Assembly: GCF_902506325.1 (NCBI RefSeq)
Contig: NZ_LR732333.1
Location: forward strand, 124,001 to 188,000
Source of the DNA: Limnobacter sp. 130
GTDB taxonomy: Bacteria > Pseudomonadota > Gammaproteobacteria > Burkholderiales > Burkholderiaceae_B
Length of the DNA stretch: 64,000 nucleotides
Direction of reading: 5' to 3'
How positions within the stretch are numbered: position 1 is the stretch's first letter; each line of letters opens with the position of its first letter. Shown piece by piece: positions 19,075 through 28,025 of this stretch. The position numbers were made by a program, and so were the translations under genes. The notes below the pieces were generated by a model. The model saw nothing but the letters and a program-made list of their open reading frames with translations. It was not told the origin of the DNA and searched no databases.

Positions 19075-19112
19075 AAAACCGCCAGGCCCTAAACCCCTGG
19101 CGGTTTTTTTTT
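19075..19112 (+). terminator. Intrinsic terminator (attenuator) before aroG
   Basis: Stem AAAACCGCCAGG (19075-19086) pairs with CCTGGCGGTTTT (19096-19107) around a 9-base loop, and a run of nine T follows from 19104. It lies between the leader peptide and aroG. GGCGG at 19029-19033, inside the leader ORF just past the Phe codons, can pair with CCGCC at 19079-19083 and so compete with the stem, giving a candidate antiterminator. Confidence 0.85.
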
Positions 19113-19160
19113 GAACCGACACTTTGAACAAAAAGCGCGCCAGCATTCAGGAGAATTGGC

Positions 19161-20225
19161 ATGAACACGGTAACAGACGACTTGAGAATCAAAGAAATTA
19201 AAGAACTGATCACCCCGGCGACCTTGATCGCAGACGTGCCCGTTACCCCTGCAATTGCAGACACAGTGGCGGGTTCTCGCAATGCCATGCACAAAATTTT
19301 GCATGGTGGCGACGATCGCTTGATCGTGGTGATGGGCCCATGCTCAATTCACGATGTGAAAGCCGCCATGGAATATGCCAACAAGCTGAAGGTGTATCGC
19401 GAAAAATACGCGGAAGACCTGGAAATTGTGATGCGCGTGTATTTCGAGAAGCCACGCACCACTGTGGGCTGGAAAGGGCTGATCAACGATCCCAATCTGG
19501 ATGGTAGCTTCGAGATCAACAAAGGGTTGCGCATGGCCCGTGAAGTGCTGTTGAACATCAACGGCCTTGGTTTGCCAGCGGGTACCGAGTTTCTCGACAT
19601 GATCACTCCCCAGTACATTGCTGATTTGGTCAGTTGGGGTGCCATTGGCGCCCGCACCACTGAAAGTCAAATTCACCGTGAGTTGTCTTCTGGCCTTAGC
19701 TGCCCGGTCGGTTTCAAGAACGGTACCGACGGCAATGTGAAAATTGCCGTGGATGCGATCAAGGCTGCGCAGCACCCACACCACTTCCTGAGTGTCACCA
19801 AAGAAGGTCGAAGTGCAATTGTCAGTACCTCTGGCAACGAAGACTGCCACATCATTCTGCGTGGGGGCAAAGGCCCCAACTACGACGCAGCTTCTGTTGA
19901 AGCTGCCTCTGCAGACATCGGCAAAGCAGGCCTGGCTGCCCGCATCATGATTGATGCAAGCCACGGTAACAGCAGCAAAGTGCCCAAAAACCAGGTTGGC
20001 GTGTGTGAAAACATCGCCGAGCAATTGGCTGCAGGCGACGCACGCATTATGGGTGTCATGGTTGAAAGCCACTTGGTGGAAGGCCGCCAGGATCTGGAAC
20101 CCGGCAAGCCATTGACCTATGGTCAAAGTATTACCGATGGTTGCATTGGCTGGGACGACAGCCTGCAAGTGCTGGAGACATTGGCCCAAGGTGTGCGCAA
20201 ACGCAGGCTGGCTCAGGTTGCCTGA
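19161..20225 (+). CDS. aroG: 3-deoxy-7-phosphoheptulonate synthase (class I, AroG type)
   Basis: 354 aa, the normal size of type I-alpha DAHP synthase. GPCSIHD, the KPRTTVGWKGL phosphoenolpyruvate site, GARTTESQ and the C-terminal DASHGNSSK are all present. It condenses PEP with erythrose-4-phosphate, the first step to chorismate. The ATG has AGGAG upstream. The leader peptide and attenuator before it suggest control by charged aromatic tRNAs, chiefly tRNA-Phe, in addition to feedback inhibition; a Phe-sensitive isozyme is the natural guess but cannot be proved from sequence here. Confidence 0.96.
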   Translation: MNTVTDDLRIKEIKELITPATLIADVPVTPAIADTVAGSRNAMHKILHGGDDRLIVVMGPCSIHDVKAAMEYANKLKVYREKYAEDLEIVMRVYFEKPRTTVGWKGLINDPNLDGSFEINKGLRMAREVLLNINGLGLPAGTEFLDMITPQYIADLVSWGAIGARTTESQIHRELSSGLSCPVGFKNGTDGNVKIAVDAIKAAQHPHHFLSVTKEGRSAIVSTSGNEDCHIILRGGKGPNYDAASVEAASADIGKAGLAARIMIDASHGNSSKVPKNQVGVCENIAEQLAAGDARIMGVMVESHLVEGRQDLEPGKPLTYGQSITDGCIGWDDSLQVLETLAQGVRKRRLAQVA

Positions 20226-20267
20226 TATCAGGGTTTAGCTGCCGACAACTGTTGGTTAAGAACAAAG

Positions 20268-20303
20268 AATCCCGCCGGGTTTAAAACCCCGAGCGGGATT
20301 TTT
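20268..20303 (+). terminator. Intrinsic terminator after aroG
   Basis: AATCCCGC (20268-20275) pairs with GCGGGATT (20293-20300), with a second inner pairing between CGGGTTT and AAACCCCG, and a short T-run at 20299-20303. It lies 42 bases past the aroG stop and separates it from the unknown gene at 20398. Confidence 0.8.
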
Positions 20304-20397
20304 GTTGTGCAGAACGAGTTTTGCTGAGTAATAAGTTGAACTTCTATTGTGCAGAGTTAACAGACTTATCCTTTTGTGACTTTGTGGACTATTCAAT

Positions 20398-20949
20398 ATG
20401 TATTCAAGTTCTGTTTACACTAGCAACCCTGTGGTCGAACAATTCAACTTTAACAAACAAAATTTGAGCAACTTAAAGCGAGACATTTCTCCCTTGGCCA
20501 GTGCAGCTTTGGCGTTGGCCCAAACTGCAAGGGAAATGAAAGCGCATGTAGCAGCCACGACCGGTAAATCCAAAACCTTGTTGTTTGCCCCTCAGGGTGG
20601 GTCTATTCAGTCTAAAGATTTGATTAAACTCTTGGGTGATGCCAAAGACACACTCAAGGATTTCGCATCAAAGGCACAAAGCCTTGATCAAGAAGTCGAT
20701 TTTTTTTCGAATCATCAAGAGGTTTTGTTTCGAGGTAATCTTGCAGGTATACCTCAGGCTGACAAGGTGAATTGGTGCACTGGTCAAGTTGAAAAGATAC
20801 AGAAACGAGCAAGTAGATTGGGCGCGGATCAGAGCCCCAAGGTGAGTGCGGCAATCAGTAAGCTTAAAGTTGCAGCGCAATACACCCAACGAAATATCCA
20901 GTCCGATCTGGACACAAAAGTGATTGCTTTGAACAGAAATCCTCATTGA
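20398..20949 (+). CDS. Unknown helical protein
   Basis: 183 aa, no recognised family. The N-terminus is Ser/Thr/Tyr/Asn-rich and nearly uncharged (begins MYSSSVYTSNPVVEQF); the rest is Lys/Gln/Ala-rich helix without signal peptide or membrane segment. It follows the aroG terminator, so it needs its own promoter in the AT-rich 20304-20397 stretch, and no good Shine-Dalgarno is visible. GC content is lower than in the flanking aroG and uvrA, hinting at acquired DNA. Function unknown; see the effector hypothesis in the findings. Confidence 0.7.
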   Translation: MYSSSVYTSNPVVEQFNFNKQNLSNLKRDISPLASAALALAQTAREMKAHVAATTGKSKTLLFAPQGGSIQSKDLIKLLGDAKDTLKDFASKAQSLDQEVDFFSNHQEVLFRGNLAGIPQADKVNWCTGQVEKIQKRASRLGADQSPKVSAAISKLKVAAQYTQRNIQSDLDTKVIALNRNPH

Positions 20950-21030
20950 TCTCGAATGATTGACTGTTGTTGGCGCATGTCTTTGCAGAACGGTTGTATC
21001 GAGGAACCATATTTGCGTGATTCTCCACGA

Positions 21031-21058
21031 AGCGCTCCTTAACTGAATCAGGAGCGCT
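21031..21058 (+). promoter_or_regulatory. Hairpin sequestering the ribosome-binding site of the 21065 gene
   Basis: AGCGCTCCT (21031-21039) and AGGAGCGCT (21050-21058) form a perfect 9-bp stem with a 10-base loop. AGGAG at 21050-21054 is the only plausible Shine-Dalgarno for the ATG at 21065 (10-base spacing), so the stem would hide it. There is no T-run, so a terminator is unlikely. Confidence 0.6.
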
Positions 21059-21064
21059 GACCCA

Positions 21065-21712
21065 ATGCAAAATTCGACCTTAAATCTTCATGCCCAGTTG
21101 CAACACAGCACTGCCGTGCTGGACGGTTTTATTTCTGATGTTCAAACCTTGAAGAAAGAATCCAGCGAATTGACCAAATCAGTCAATTCGCTGGCTAAGG
21201 TATATTTGAAGCAATGCAAGCGTTTTGCTACACCGCCCTGCGTGGCCAATCCCGTACTTCAGAAGCTGGAGAATCTGCATGTATGCAGTAGTCTGGTTCA
21301 TGATCAGGCTGACAACCTGAAAGTGTGTCTGGATGCTGTGATGAAAAACAGCTACAAACCCGACTTGAAGCGTGCTGACCAAGGCAAGCCTACCAAAGTG
21401 TTGGTGCAGGCTGAACAAGAGGCAGCCACTTTCGAGACGCATATTCGCTTGGCTGAAAGTTTGGTCGCCTCAGTTTTGCCGCAGCATGCGGCACCTGCTT
21501 GCTACAACGCCTTGTCATCTGAATACCGTAGTTTGGGAAACCTTGTTGATGCTTTTGAAGGAACCCAGGGTTTGATAAACACGAGTATGCGCACGCCGTT
21601 GCTCGGCGAATTGAGGGTGGGAACGCTCAAAGCTGCAGCCCTGCACCTGCGTGATCAAGTCGAGGCCCCCAGCGTGCGCCAACGAGTTCCACCAGCAACC
21701 TGCAGTCTCTAA
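21065..21712 (+). CDS. Unknown helical protein
   Basis: 215 aa, begins MQNSTLNLHAQLQHSTAVLD. The N-terminal 25 residues are rich in Ser, Thr, Asn and Gln; the body is predicted helical with several scattered cysteines and no signal peptide. It lies 115 bases after the preceding unknown gene and just before the tandem uvrA, on the same strand. It looks like a distant cousin of the other small unknowns in this stretch in composition only; I cannot align them convincingly. Its Shine-Dalgarno is inside a hairpin. Confidence 0.7.
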   Translation: MQNSTLNLHAQLQHSTAVLDGFISDVQTLKKESSELTKSVNSLAKVYLKQCKRFATPPCVANPVLQKLENLHVCSSLVHDQADNLKVCLDAVMKNSYKPDLKRADQGKPTKVLVQAEQEAATFETHIRLAESLVASVLPQHAAPACYNALSSEYRSLGNLVDAFEGTQGLINTSMRTPLLGELRVGTLKAAALHLRDQVEAPSVRQRVPPATCSL

Positions 21713-21819
21713 TTCCATTTTCACAATTTCGGCCAAGCAGGCGGGTTTAATCCACGTTAAGCCCATCTCCCCCAGTACAATCAAAGTCATGTAGCAACTG
21801 GTTTACCTGCAGGCACCCC

Positions 21820-24800
21820 ATGACTAGCAAATCAAAAAAAGATCAAAATTCTCAATACCTAGGTAACGTAATTCGCATCAAGGGTGCCCGCCAGCACAAC
21901 CTGAAAAATGTCGACATCGACATTAAAACTGGTGAAATCACAGTGTTCACTGGTGTGTCGGGTAGCGGTAAAAGTTCGCTGGTGTTCGACACCCTGTACG
22001 CCGAGGGTCAACGCCGCTACGTTGAAACCTTCTCGCCTTACGCGCGTCAGTTTCTGGACCGCATGGACAAACCCGATGTAGACAGCATTGAAGGCGTGCT
22101 GCCTGCCATTGCAATTGATCAGGCCAACCCCGTGCGCACCTCCCGCAGCACCGTGGGCACGATGACTGAAATCAACGACCACTTGAAGTTGATTTATGCC
22201 CGCGCCGCTCACCTGCATTGCCGCCAGTGTGGCCAGTGGGTGCGTGAAGACACCGTGGCCACCATCAAGCAATCGATACTGGACAAAGCGGCTGCCCAAA
22301 ACGACCCGCGCCTGGTGGTTACCTTCCCGGTGCGTGTGCCTGCAAAATTCACAAACCAGGAAATTGAAGACTTTTTAAGCGCGCAGGGCTACACCCGAAT
22401 TCACCGTGAAACGCCGATTAAAAAAGGCCGCAGCGTGGTGGAAAAACTGCTGGATGTGGTGCAAGACCGCTTCCGTGTGGCTGGGGTTGAGGAAAGCCGT
22501 TTTAGCGACGCTGTGGCAAGTGCTTTGCACCGGGGCAAGGGCAAGGTGAATGTGTTTACCCTGCATGAAGAAGACGGTGCGGAACAGGAGCCTTGGCGCT
22601 ATTCCGAAGGCCTGCATTGCGCCACTTGCGACCTGGATTATTCAAGCCCACTGCCCAGCCATTTCAGCTTCAACTCCCCCCTGGGAGCCTGCGACACCTG
22701 CCGTGGATTTGGAAGGGTGATTGGTATTGATTACGGCTTGGTGATCCCCGATGAAAACAAATCGCTGGAAGAGGGCGCCGTAAAACCCTGGACCACGGAA
22801 AGCTTCAAAAGCTGCCAGAAAGATTTGGTGAAGTTCGCCAAGAAGCGCGGCATAGCCACTGACATTGCCTACAAGCACCTGCCCGAAGAACACAAGTTGT
22901 GGGTAATAGAAGGTGATGCAAATTTTGACGGCAATTGGGACGGCCACTTGTTCTATGGCGTGGCCCGTTATTTTGAATGGCTTGAAAGCCGCACCTACAA
23001 AATGCACGTGCGGGTCATGCTTTCCAAATACCGCAGTTACACACCCTGTGGCGATTGCAATGGCGCACGTTTAAAACCCGATTCCCTGTTGTGGAAATTG
23101 CCCAGCGAAACAGCAAAGTACAGCATTCATGAAATCATGCAAATGCCGCTGCTGAAAGTGGCGCAGCTGTTTAAAAACCTGCAACTGCCCGGCGCGTTGG
23201 ACGAAGCCAGCGATTTGGTGTTGCAAGAAATTCGCACGCGCTTGGGCTTCTTGATTCAAGTGGGTTTGGGTTATTTAACTTTGGACCGGCAAAGCAGAAC
23301 GCTCAGTGGCGGTGAAGTACAGCGAATCAACTTGACCACTGCGCTGGGCAGTTCATTGGTGAACACCTTGTTTGTGCTGGATGAGCCCTCGGTTGGCCTG
23401 CACCCCCGCGACATTGCACGCGTGGCCCAAGCCATGCAGCGCTTGAAAGACGCGGGCAATACTTTGGTTGTTGTTGAACACGACCCGCAGTTGATGAATC
23501 AGGCGGACCGGCTGGTGGACATTGGCCCCGGCCCCGGCGAGGCGGGGGGCAACATTGTGTTTGATGGTGCGCCTGCAACAATCGATAAATCAAACTCGCT
23601 CACAGCGCGCTACCTGAAAGGCGAGCTGAAAGTGGTGGACAAAATCAAACCGCTCGGTGACTCGAAAGAACACATTGTGCTGACCGGCGTGCGTGCCAAC
23701 AACCTGCAGAACATTGATTTCAAATTGCCATTGAACAGGCTGGTGGTGCTCACGGGTGTGTCTGGTTCAGGCAAAAGCACTTTGGTGCAAGACGTGCTGG
23801 TTCCTGCGATTAAAAAAATCAAGGGCGAGCCCACTGAAGCACCCGGTGAGTTTGATTCTTTGGACGGTGTTGAGCACATTGCGCAACTGGCCTTTGTGGA
23901 TCAAAGCCCGATTGGCAAAACCACGCGAAGCAACCCGGCCAGTTATGTGGGCGCATTTGATGAACTGCGCAAACTGTTTTCCAAAACAAAAATTGCAGTA
24001 GAACGCGATTACAAGCCGGGTTTTTTCAGTTTCAACAGTGGCGATGGCCGCTGCCCCATGTGCGGTGGCAATGGCTTTGAACACGTTGAAATGCAGTTTC
24101 TCAGCGATGTGTATTTGCGTTGCGGTGAATGCAATGGCACACGCTATCGCCCGGAAGCGCTGGAAGTAACACTGGAGCGCAAAGGCCAGGTGTTGAACAT
24201 GGCGCAAGTGCTGGAATTAACAGTAGACCAAGCACTGGATTTGTTCGACAAAGACGCTGCCTTGATGAAGGCACTGCAACCCCTTGCACAAGTGGGTTTG
24301 AATTATTTACGCCTTGGCCAACCTGTGCCCACCCTCAGTGGTGGTGAAGCACAACGCCTGAAACTGGCCGGTTTCCTGGCCAATTTGAAACCCACCGCAA
24401 GTGGCCAGAAAGTGGCCAAGCGCGGCGACTTGTTTGTGTTTGATGAACCCACCACGGGCCTGCATTTTGATGACGTGGCCAAGTTGATGCGTTCACTGCG
24501 TTTGTTACAAGAAGCCGGGCACAGCGTGCTGATTGTGGAGCACAACCTGGACGTAATTTGTGCAGCCGACTGGCTGATTGACCTGGGCCCCGAAGCGGGT
24601 GAATACGGTGGTGAACTGGTGGCCCAAGGCACGCCAGAGCAACTTGCAAAAAACAAGGTTAGCCACACGGGTATTGCAATCAAGCAGTACCTTGCGCAAA
24701 CAAATTTGCTGCATGCAGCTGACTTGAATAAAGGCAGTAACGATCATTTGGTGGCTGAAGCAGCGGCACTGTATGGTTTGAACACAGCAGTCAGCAGGCG

Positions 24801-27450
24801 CGGGCAGACCGACGGCATTGAAATTCTGCATGCGCGTGAGCACAACCTGAAAAATGTCAGCTTGACCATTCCGCGCGAAAAAATGACCGTGATCACCGGG
24901 CCTTCCGGCAGCGGAAAATCCACGCTGGCTTTCGACATTTTGTTTTCTGAAGGGCAGCGCCGCTACCTTGAAAGTTTGAATGCTTACGCGCGCCAGTTTG
25001 TGCAGCCTGCTGCCAAGCCCGATGTAGACGCTATTTTTGGCATTCCACCCACAGTGGCCATTGAGCAGCGCACCAGCCGGGGTGGCCGCAAAAGTACGGT
25101 TGCAACGGTCACCGAGGTGTACCACTTCCTGCGCCTTATGTTTGTGAAGTTGGGCATTCAGCACTGCCCCACTTGCGAAGTGCCCATTGCCCCGCAAAGC
25201 ATGGACAGCATGCTGGCGCAAATCATGCAGCACTACAAAGGGCAGGAAATTACCTTGCTGGCCCCACTGGTGCAGGGTCGCAAAGGCATTTACAACGAAA
25301 TTGCCAAATGGGCTGTAGACCGGGGCTATGAGCGCCTGCGCGTGGACGGCGAATATGTGCCCACCAACCCTTGGCCCAAACTGGCTCGTTATCAGGAACA
25401 CCACATTGAATTGCCTGTAAAAACCTTGAGCATTCAAGCCAAAGGCGAGAAAGAATTGCGCGAGGTGTTGGCGCTTGCACTGGAGTACGGCAAAGGCACG
25501 GTGATGGTGGAGGCACCCGGCAAGAAGGGCGAAACACCTTCCATCCGTTTTTATTCCACCAAACGTGCTTGCCCCAGTTGCGCGCGCAGCTTCCCGGAAC
25601 TGGACCCACGACTGTTCAGCTACAACAGCAAACACGGTTGGTGTGCCAGCTGCTTTGGGGTGGGCGAGGAAGTGGAAGGCTTCGATGCGGAAACCACCGG
25701 CGAAGAAGGCAAGTGGCTTTCCGAACAAGACAAAAGCGCGGAGGAGAATGATGAGGGAACCTACCTGCGCGAGAGTATGGTGTGTGGCGCTTGCAATGGT
25801 CAGCGCCTGAACCCCACCGCATTGGCCGTGAAATTCAAGAAAAGCAACATTGCTGAACTGGCCGACCAAACCGTGAGCGACGCACTGCAGTGGGTGGATC
25901 AGCTTGAGCTGGACGAACGTGAATCGGTCATTGCGAAAGACATTCGCATTGAAATGGCGGGTCGTTTGAAATTTCTGAAACAGGTTGGGCTGGATTACCT
26001 GCACCTGAACCGCAGTGCGCCCACACTCAGTGGCGGCGAAGCGCAGCGCATTCGCCTGGCAAGTCAACTGGGAACCAACTTGCGTGGCGTGTGCTATGTG
26101 CTGGATGAACCCACCATTGGCCTGCACACCCGAGACAATCACCGACTGTTGGATGCGCTTGAAGAATTGCGTGCCAAGGGCAATACCTTGGTCATTGTTG
26201 AACATGACATTGACACCATGAACCGTGCAGACCGCTTGGTGGACATTGGCCCAGGCGCAGGCAAACTGGGCGGTGAAATTATTTCCCAAGGCTCTGTGGC
26301 GGAGGTAACGGCGGACAAGAATTCGCTGACAGGGCGCTATTTGAAAAGCCCGATTCCGCATCTTGCAAGCCCCAAGCGACCCGTTGAAAAAGACACACCG
26401 CGCCTGTGTATTAAAAGTGCAAAACTGCACAACATCACCGGTTTGAATGTGGACATTCCACTGGGCCGTTTGGTGGCGATTACGGGTGTTTCTGGCAGTG
26501 GCAAATCCACTTTGGCCCGCGATATTTTGCTGGCCAATATGCGCCAATATGTGTTGAATCAAAACAAGAAAGGCAAGCCGGTTCACAACTGGTTCGCTTG
26601 CGAATCGATTGAAGGCGCTGAACAAGTGGCGCGCGTGCTGGAAGTGGACCAAACCCCGATTGGTAAAACACCGCGCAGTTGCCCAGCCACGTACATCGGT
26701 TTCTGGAACCGCATACGCAATGTGCTGGCCGACACCATTGAGGCCCGCATGCGTGGCTTTGCAGCCAACCGCTTCAGTTTCAATGCAGGGCCAGGCCGCT
26801 GCCCGGTGTGCGATGGCCAAGGCATGCAAACCATTGAAATGAACTTCCTGCCCGATGTGAAAGTGGTGTGTGAAGCCTGCCGCGGCAAACGCTTCAACCC
26901 TGAAACATTGCAGGTAACCTGGCGCGACAAAACCGCTGCTGAAATTTTGAATATGAGCTGTTCAGAAGCCGCTCCATTCTTTGAGGCTCACCCGGCCATA
27001 GCGCAGGCGCTGAATTTGTTGAACGATGTGGGTTTGGGTTACCTGACCATTGGCCAACCCAGCCCCACGCTGAGTGGAGGCGAGGCACAGCGAATCAAAC
27101 TTGTGACTGAACTGGTGAAGGTGCGCGAAAACAAGGCGGGTGTGCAGATGAGCCCACCCACTTTGTATGTGCTGGATGAACCCACGGTTGGTTTGCACAT
27201 GAACGATGTGGAAAAGCTGATCGCTGTGTTGCACCGTTTGGTAGATGCAGGCCACACCGTGGTGGTGATTGAACACGACCTGGATTTGATTGCACAAGCG
27301 GATTGGGTAATCGACATGGGCCCGGAAGCGGGTATTGGCGGTGGGCAGCTTGTGGCACAGGGCAGCCCACAAGACATGGCCAAAGCCAAGGGAAAGAAGG
27401 CTGGCCACACTACCGTAGCCCTGGCGCAGTTTTATACCAATAGAACCTGA
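21820..27450 (+). CDS. uvrA: Double-length (tandem) excinuclease ABC subunit A
   Basis: 1876 aa, almost exactly two UvrA lengths fused. Each half has two ABC ATPase sites. The four Walker A loops G-x-SGSGKS start at residues 45, 646, 1027 and 1556, and there are four LSGGE signatures. Zinc-module cysteine pairs (CATCDLDY, CPMCGGNG, CPTCEVP, CPVCDGQG) appear in both halves. The halves diverge clearly, so this is an old fusion and not a recent repeat. UvrA finds DNA damage for nucleotide excision repair; double-length UvrA proteins are known as a separate class with unclear role. A normal single uvrA may exist elsewhere in the genome. No frameshift is seen. Confidence 0.95.
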   Translation: MTSKSKKDQNSQYLGNVIRIKGARQHNLKNVDIDIKTGEITVFTGVSGSGKSSLVFDTLYAEGQRRYVETFSPYARQFLDRMDKPDVDSIEGVLPAIAIDQANPVRTSRSTVGTMTEINDHLKLIYARAAHLHCRQCGQWVREDTVATIKQSILDKAAAQNDPRLVVTFPVRVPAKFTNQEIEDFLSAQGYTRIHRETPIKKGRSVVEKLLDVVQDRFRVAGVEESRFSDAVASALHRGKGKVNVFTLHEEDGAEQEPWRYSEGLHCATCDLDYSSPLPSHFSFNSPLGACDTCRGFGRVIGIDYGLVIPDENKSLEEGAVKPWTTESFKSCQKDLVKFAKKRGIATDIAYKHLPEEHKLWVIEGDANFDGNWDGHLFYGVARYFEWLESRTYKMHVRVMLSKYRSYTPCGDCNGARLKPDSLLWKLPSETAKYSIHEIMQMPLLKVAQLFKNLQLPGALDEASDLVLQEIRTRLGFLIQVGLGYLTLDRQSRTLSGGEVQRINLTTALGSSLVNTLFVLDEPSVGLHPRDIARVAQAMQRLKDAGNTLVVVEHDPQLMNQADRLVDIGPGPGEAGGNIVFDGAPATIDKSNSLTARYLKGELKVVDKIKPLGDSKEHIVLTGVRANNLQNIDFKLPLNRLVVLTGVSGSGKSTLVQDVLVPAIKKIKGEPTEAPGEFDSLDGVEHIAQLAFVDQSPIGKTTRSNPASYVGAFDELRKLFSKTKIAVERDYKPGFFSFNSGDGRCPMCGGNGFEHVEMQFLSDVYLRCGECNGTRYRPEALEVTLERKGQVLNMAQVLELTVDQALDLFDKDAALMKALQPLAQVGLNYLRLGQPVPTLSGGEAQRLKLAGFLANLKPTASGQKVAKRGDLFVFDEPTTGLHFDDVAKLMRSLRLLQEAGHSVLIVEHNLDVICAADWLIDLGPEAGEYGGELVAQGTPEQLAKNKVSHTGIAIKQYLAQTNLLHAADLNKGSNDHLVAEAAALYGLNTAVSRRGQTDGIEILHAREHNLKNVSLTIPREKMTVITGPSGSGKSTLAFDILFSEGQRRYLESLNAYARQFVQPAAKPDVDAIFGIPPTVAIEQRTSRGGRKSTVATVTEVYHFLRLMFVKLGIQHCPTCEVPIAPQSMDSMLAQIMQHYKGQEITLLAPLVQGRKGIYNEIAKWAVDRGYERLRVDGEYVPTNPWPKLARYQEHHIELPVKTLSIQAKGEKELREVLALALEYGKGTVMVEAPGKKGETPSIRFYSTKRACPSCARSFPELDPRLFSYNSKHGWCASCFGVGEEVEGFDAETTGEEGKWLSEQDKSAEENDEGTYLRESMVCGACNGQRLNPTALAVKFKKSNIAELADQTVSDALQWVDQLELDERESVIAKDIRIEMAGRLKFLKQVGLDYLHLNRSAPTLSGGEAQRIRLASQLGTNLRGVCYVLDEPTIGLHTRDNHRLLDALEELRAKGNTLVIVEHDIDTMNRADRLVDIGPGAGKLGGEIISQGSVAEVTADKNSLTGRYLKSPIPHLASPKRPVEKDTPRLCIKSAKLHNITGLNVDIPLGRLVAITGVSGSGKSTLARDILLANMRQYVLNQNKKGKPVHNWFACESIEGAEQVARVLEVDQTPIGKTPRSCPATYIGFWNRIRNVLADTIEARMRGFAANRFSFNAGPGRCPVCDGQGMQTIEMNFLPDVKVVCEACRGKRFNPETLQVTWRDKTAAEILNMSCSEAAPFFEAHPAIAQALNLLNDVGLGYLTIGQPSPTLSGGEAQRIKLVTELVKVRENKAGVQMSPPTLYVLDEPTVGLHMNDVEKLIAVLHRLVDAGHTVVVIEHDLDLIAQADWVIDMGPEAGIGGGQLVAQGSPQDMAKAKGKKAGHTTVALAQFYTNRT

Positions 27451-27551
27451 ATTTCACCAATTGCCGGAGGAACTTTCTGGCCGCATTTGTTCCTTAAATG
27501 AAAGGGGATTTTTCCCCTGTCGTTTTGCTAAGAGTTGAGCAAGGGGAATAT

Positions 27552-28001
27552 ATGCCGGACAGTCTCTCCGGAGTTGGGAGTTCAGAATCCTTAACTCCTC
27601 AAGATATTGTTGCGCAAAGCGCTGCTGGTCTGCCTGTAAGCGGCAGGTCTGAGAGCGATGCTGGCATCTCGAAAGCTGCACTGGCCATTTGGAACAAGCT
27701 CAGTGCAGATCTTGTAAAAAATCCTGAGGCAAACTGGAATCAAGCACTGAGTACGGCCGAAGAACTTGCACGCTCTGTTTGCGGCCAAGACCTTGCTGCA
27801 GATTTGCAAGCAGATTTGCTCGGCAATTTCAAATTACTTGAGCAAACCTTGAGTGGACTGAAAATTATGCCCACTGATGATCACCCAGACCCTGCCTCTT
27901 ACATCAAGAACAGGCTTTTGGTATTGAAGCTCAATATCGTCACTGATTCTGAGGATCTCCGAAAACTCCAAAGCCTCAAAACTCCAACCGAATTAACTTG
28001 A
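27552..28001 (+). CDS. Unknown small protein, partner of the OTU-like gene
   Basis: 149 aa from the ATG at 27552, which follows AAGGGGA at ideal spacing; the ATG at 27498 is rejected. N-terminus Ser/Gly-rich (begins MPDSLSGVGSSESLTPQD), then an amphipathic helical, mildly acidic body. It precedes the 1233-aa gene by 24 bases in the same direction and is probably in its operon. Secretion chaperones are often encoded this way next to effectors, but nothing in the fold proves that; it could equally be a second secreted protein. A small hairpin (27503-27518) sits in the upstream region. Confidence 0.68.
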   Translation: MPDSLSGVGSSESLTPQDIVAQSAAGLPVSGRSESDAGISKAALAIWNKLSADLVKNPEANWNQALSTAEELARSVCGQDLAADLQADLLGNFKLLEQTLSGLKIMPTDDHPDPASYIKNRLLVLKLNIVTDSEDLRKLQSLKTPTELT

Positions 28002-28025
28002 ACTGAACCATCGGAGTACTTCGTC

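Noticed and set aside
24505-26829. 774-codon open frame on the minus strand
   Set aside because: It lies wholly antisense to the tandem uvrA, whose motifs continue through it. Such frames are expected opposite GC-biased codons; the product shows no domain.
27503-27518. AGGGGA/TCCCCT hairpin before the 27552 gene as a uvrA terminator
   Set aside because: Six base pairs with a TTTT loop but no downstream T-run; too weak to call a terminator.
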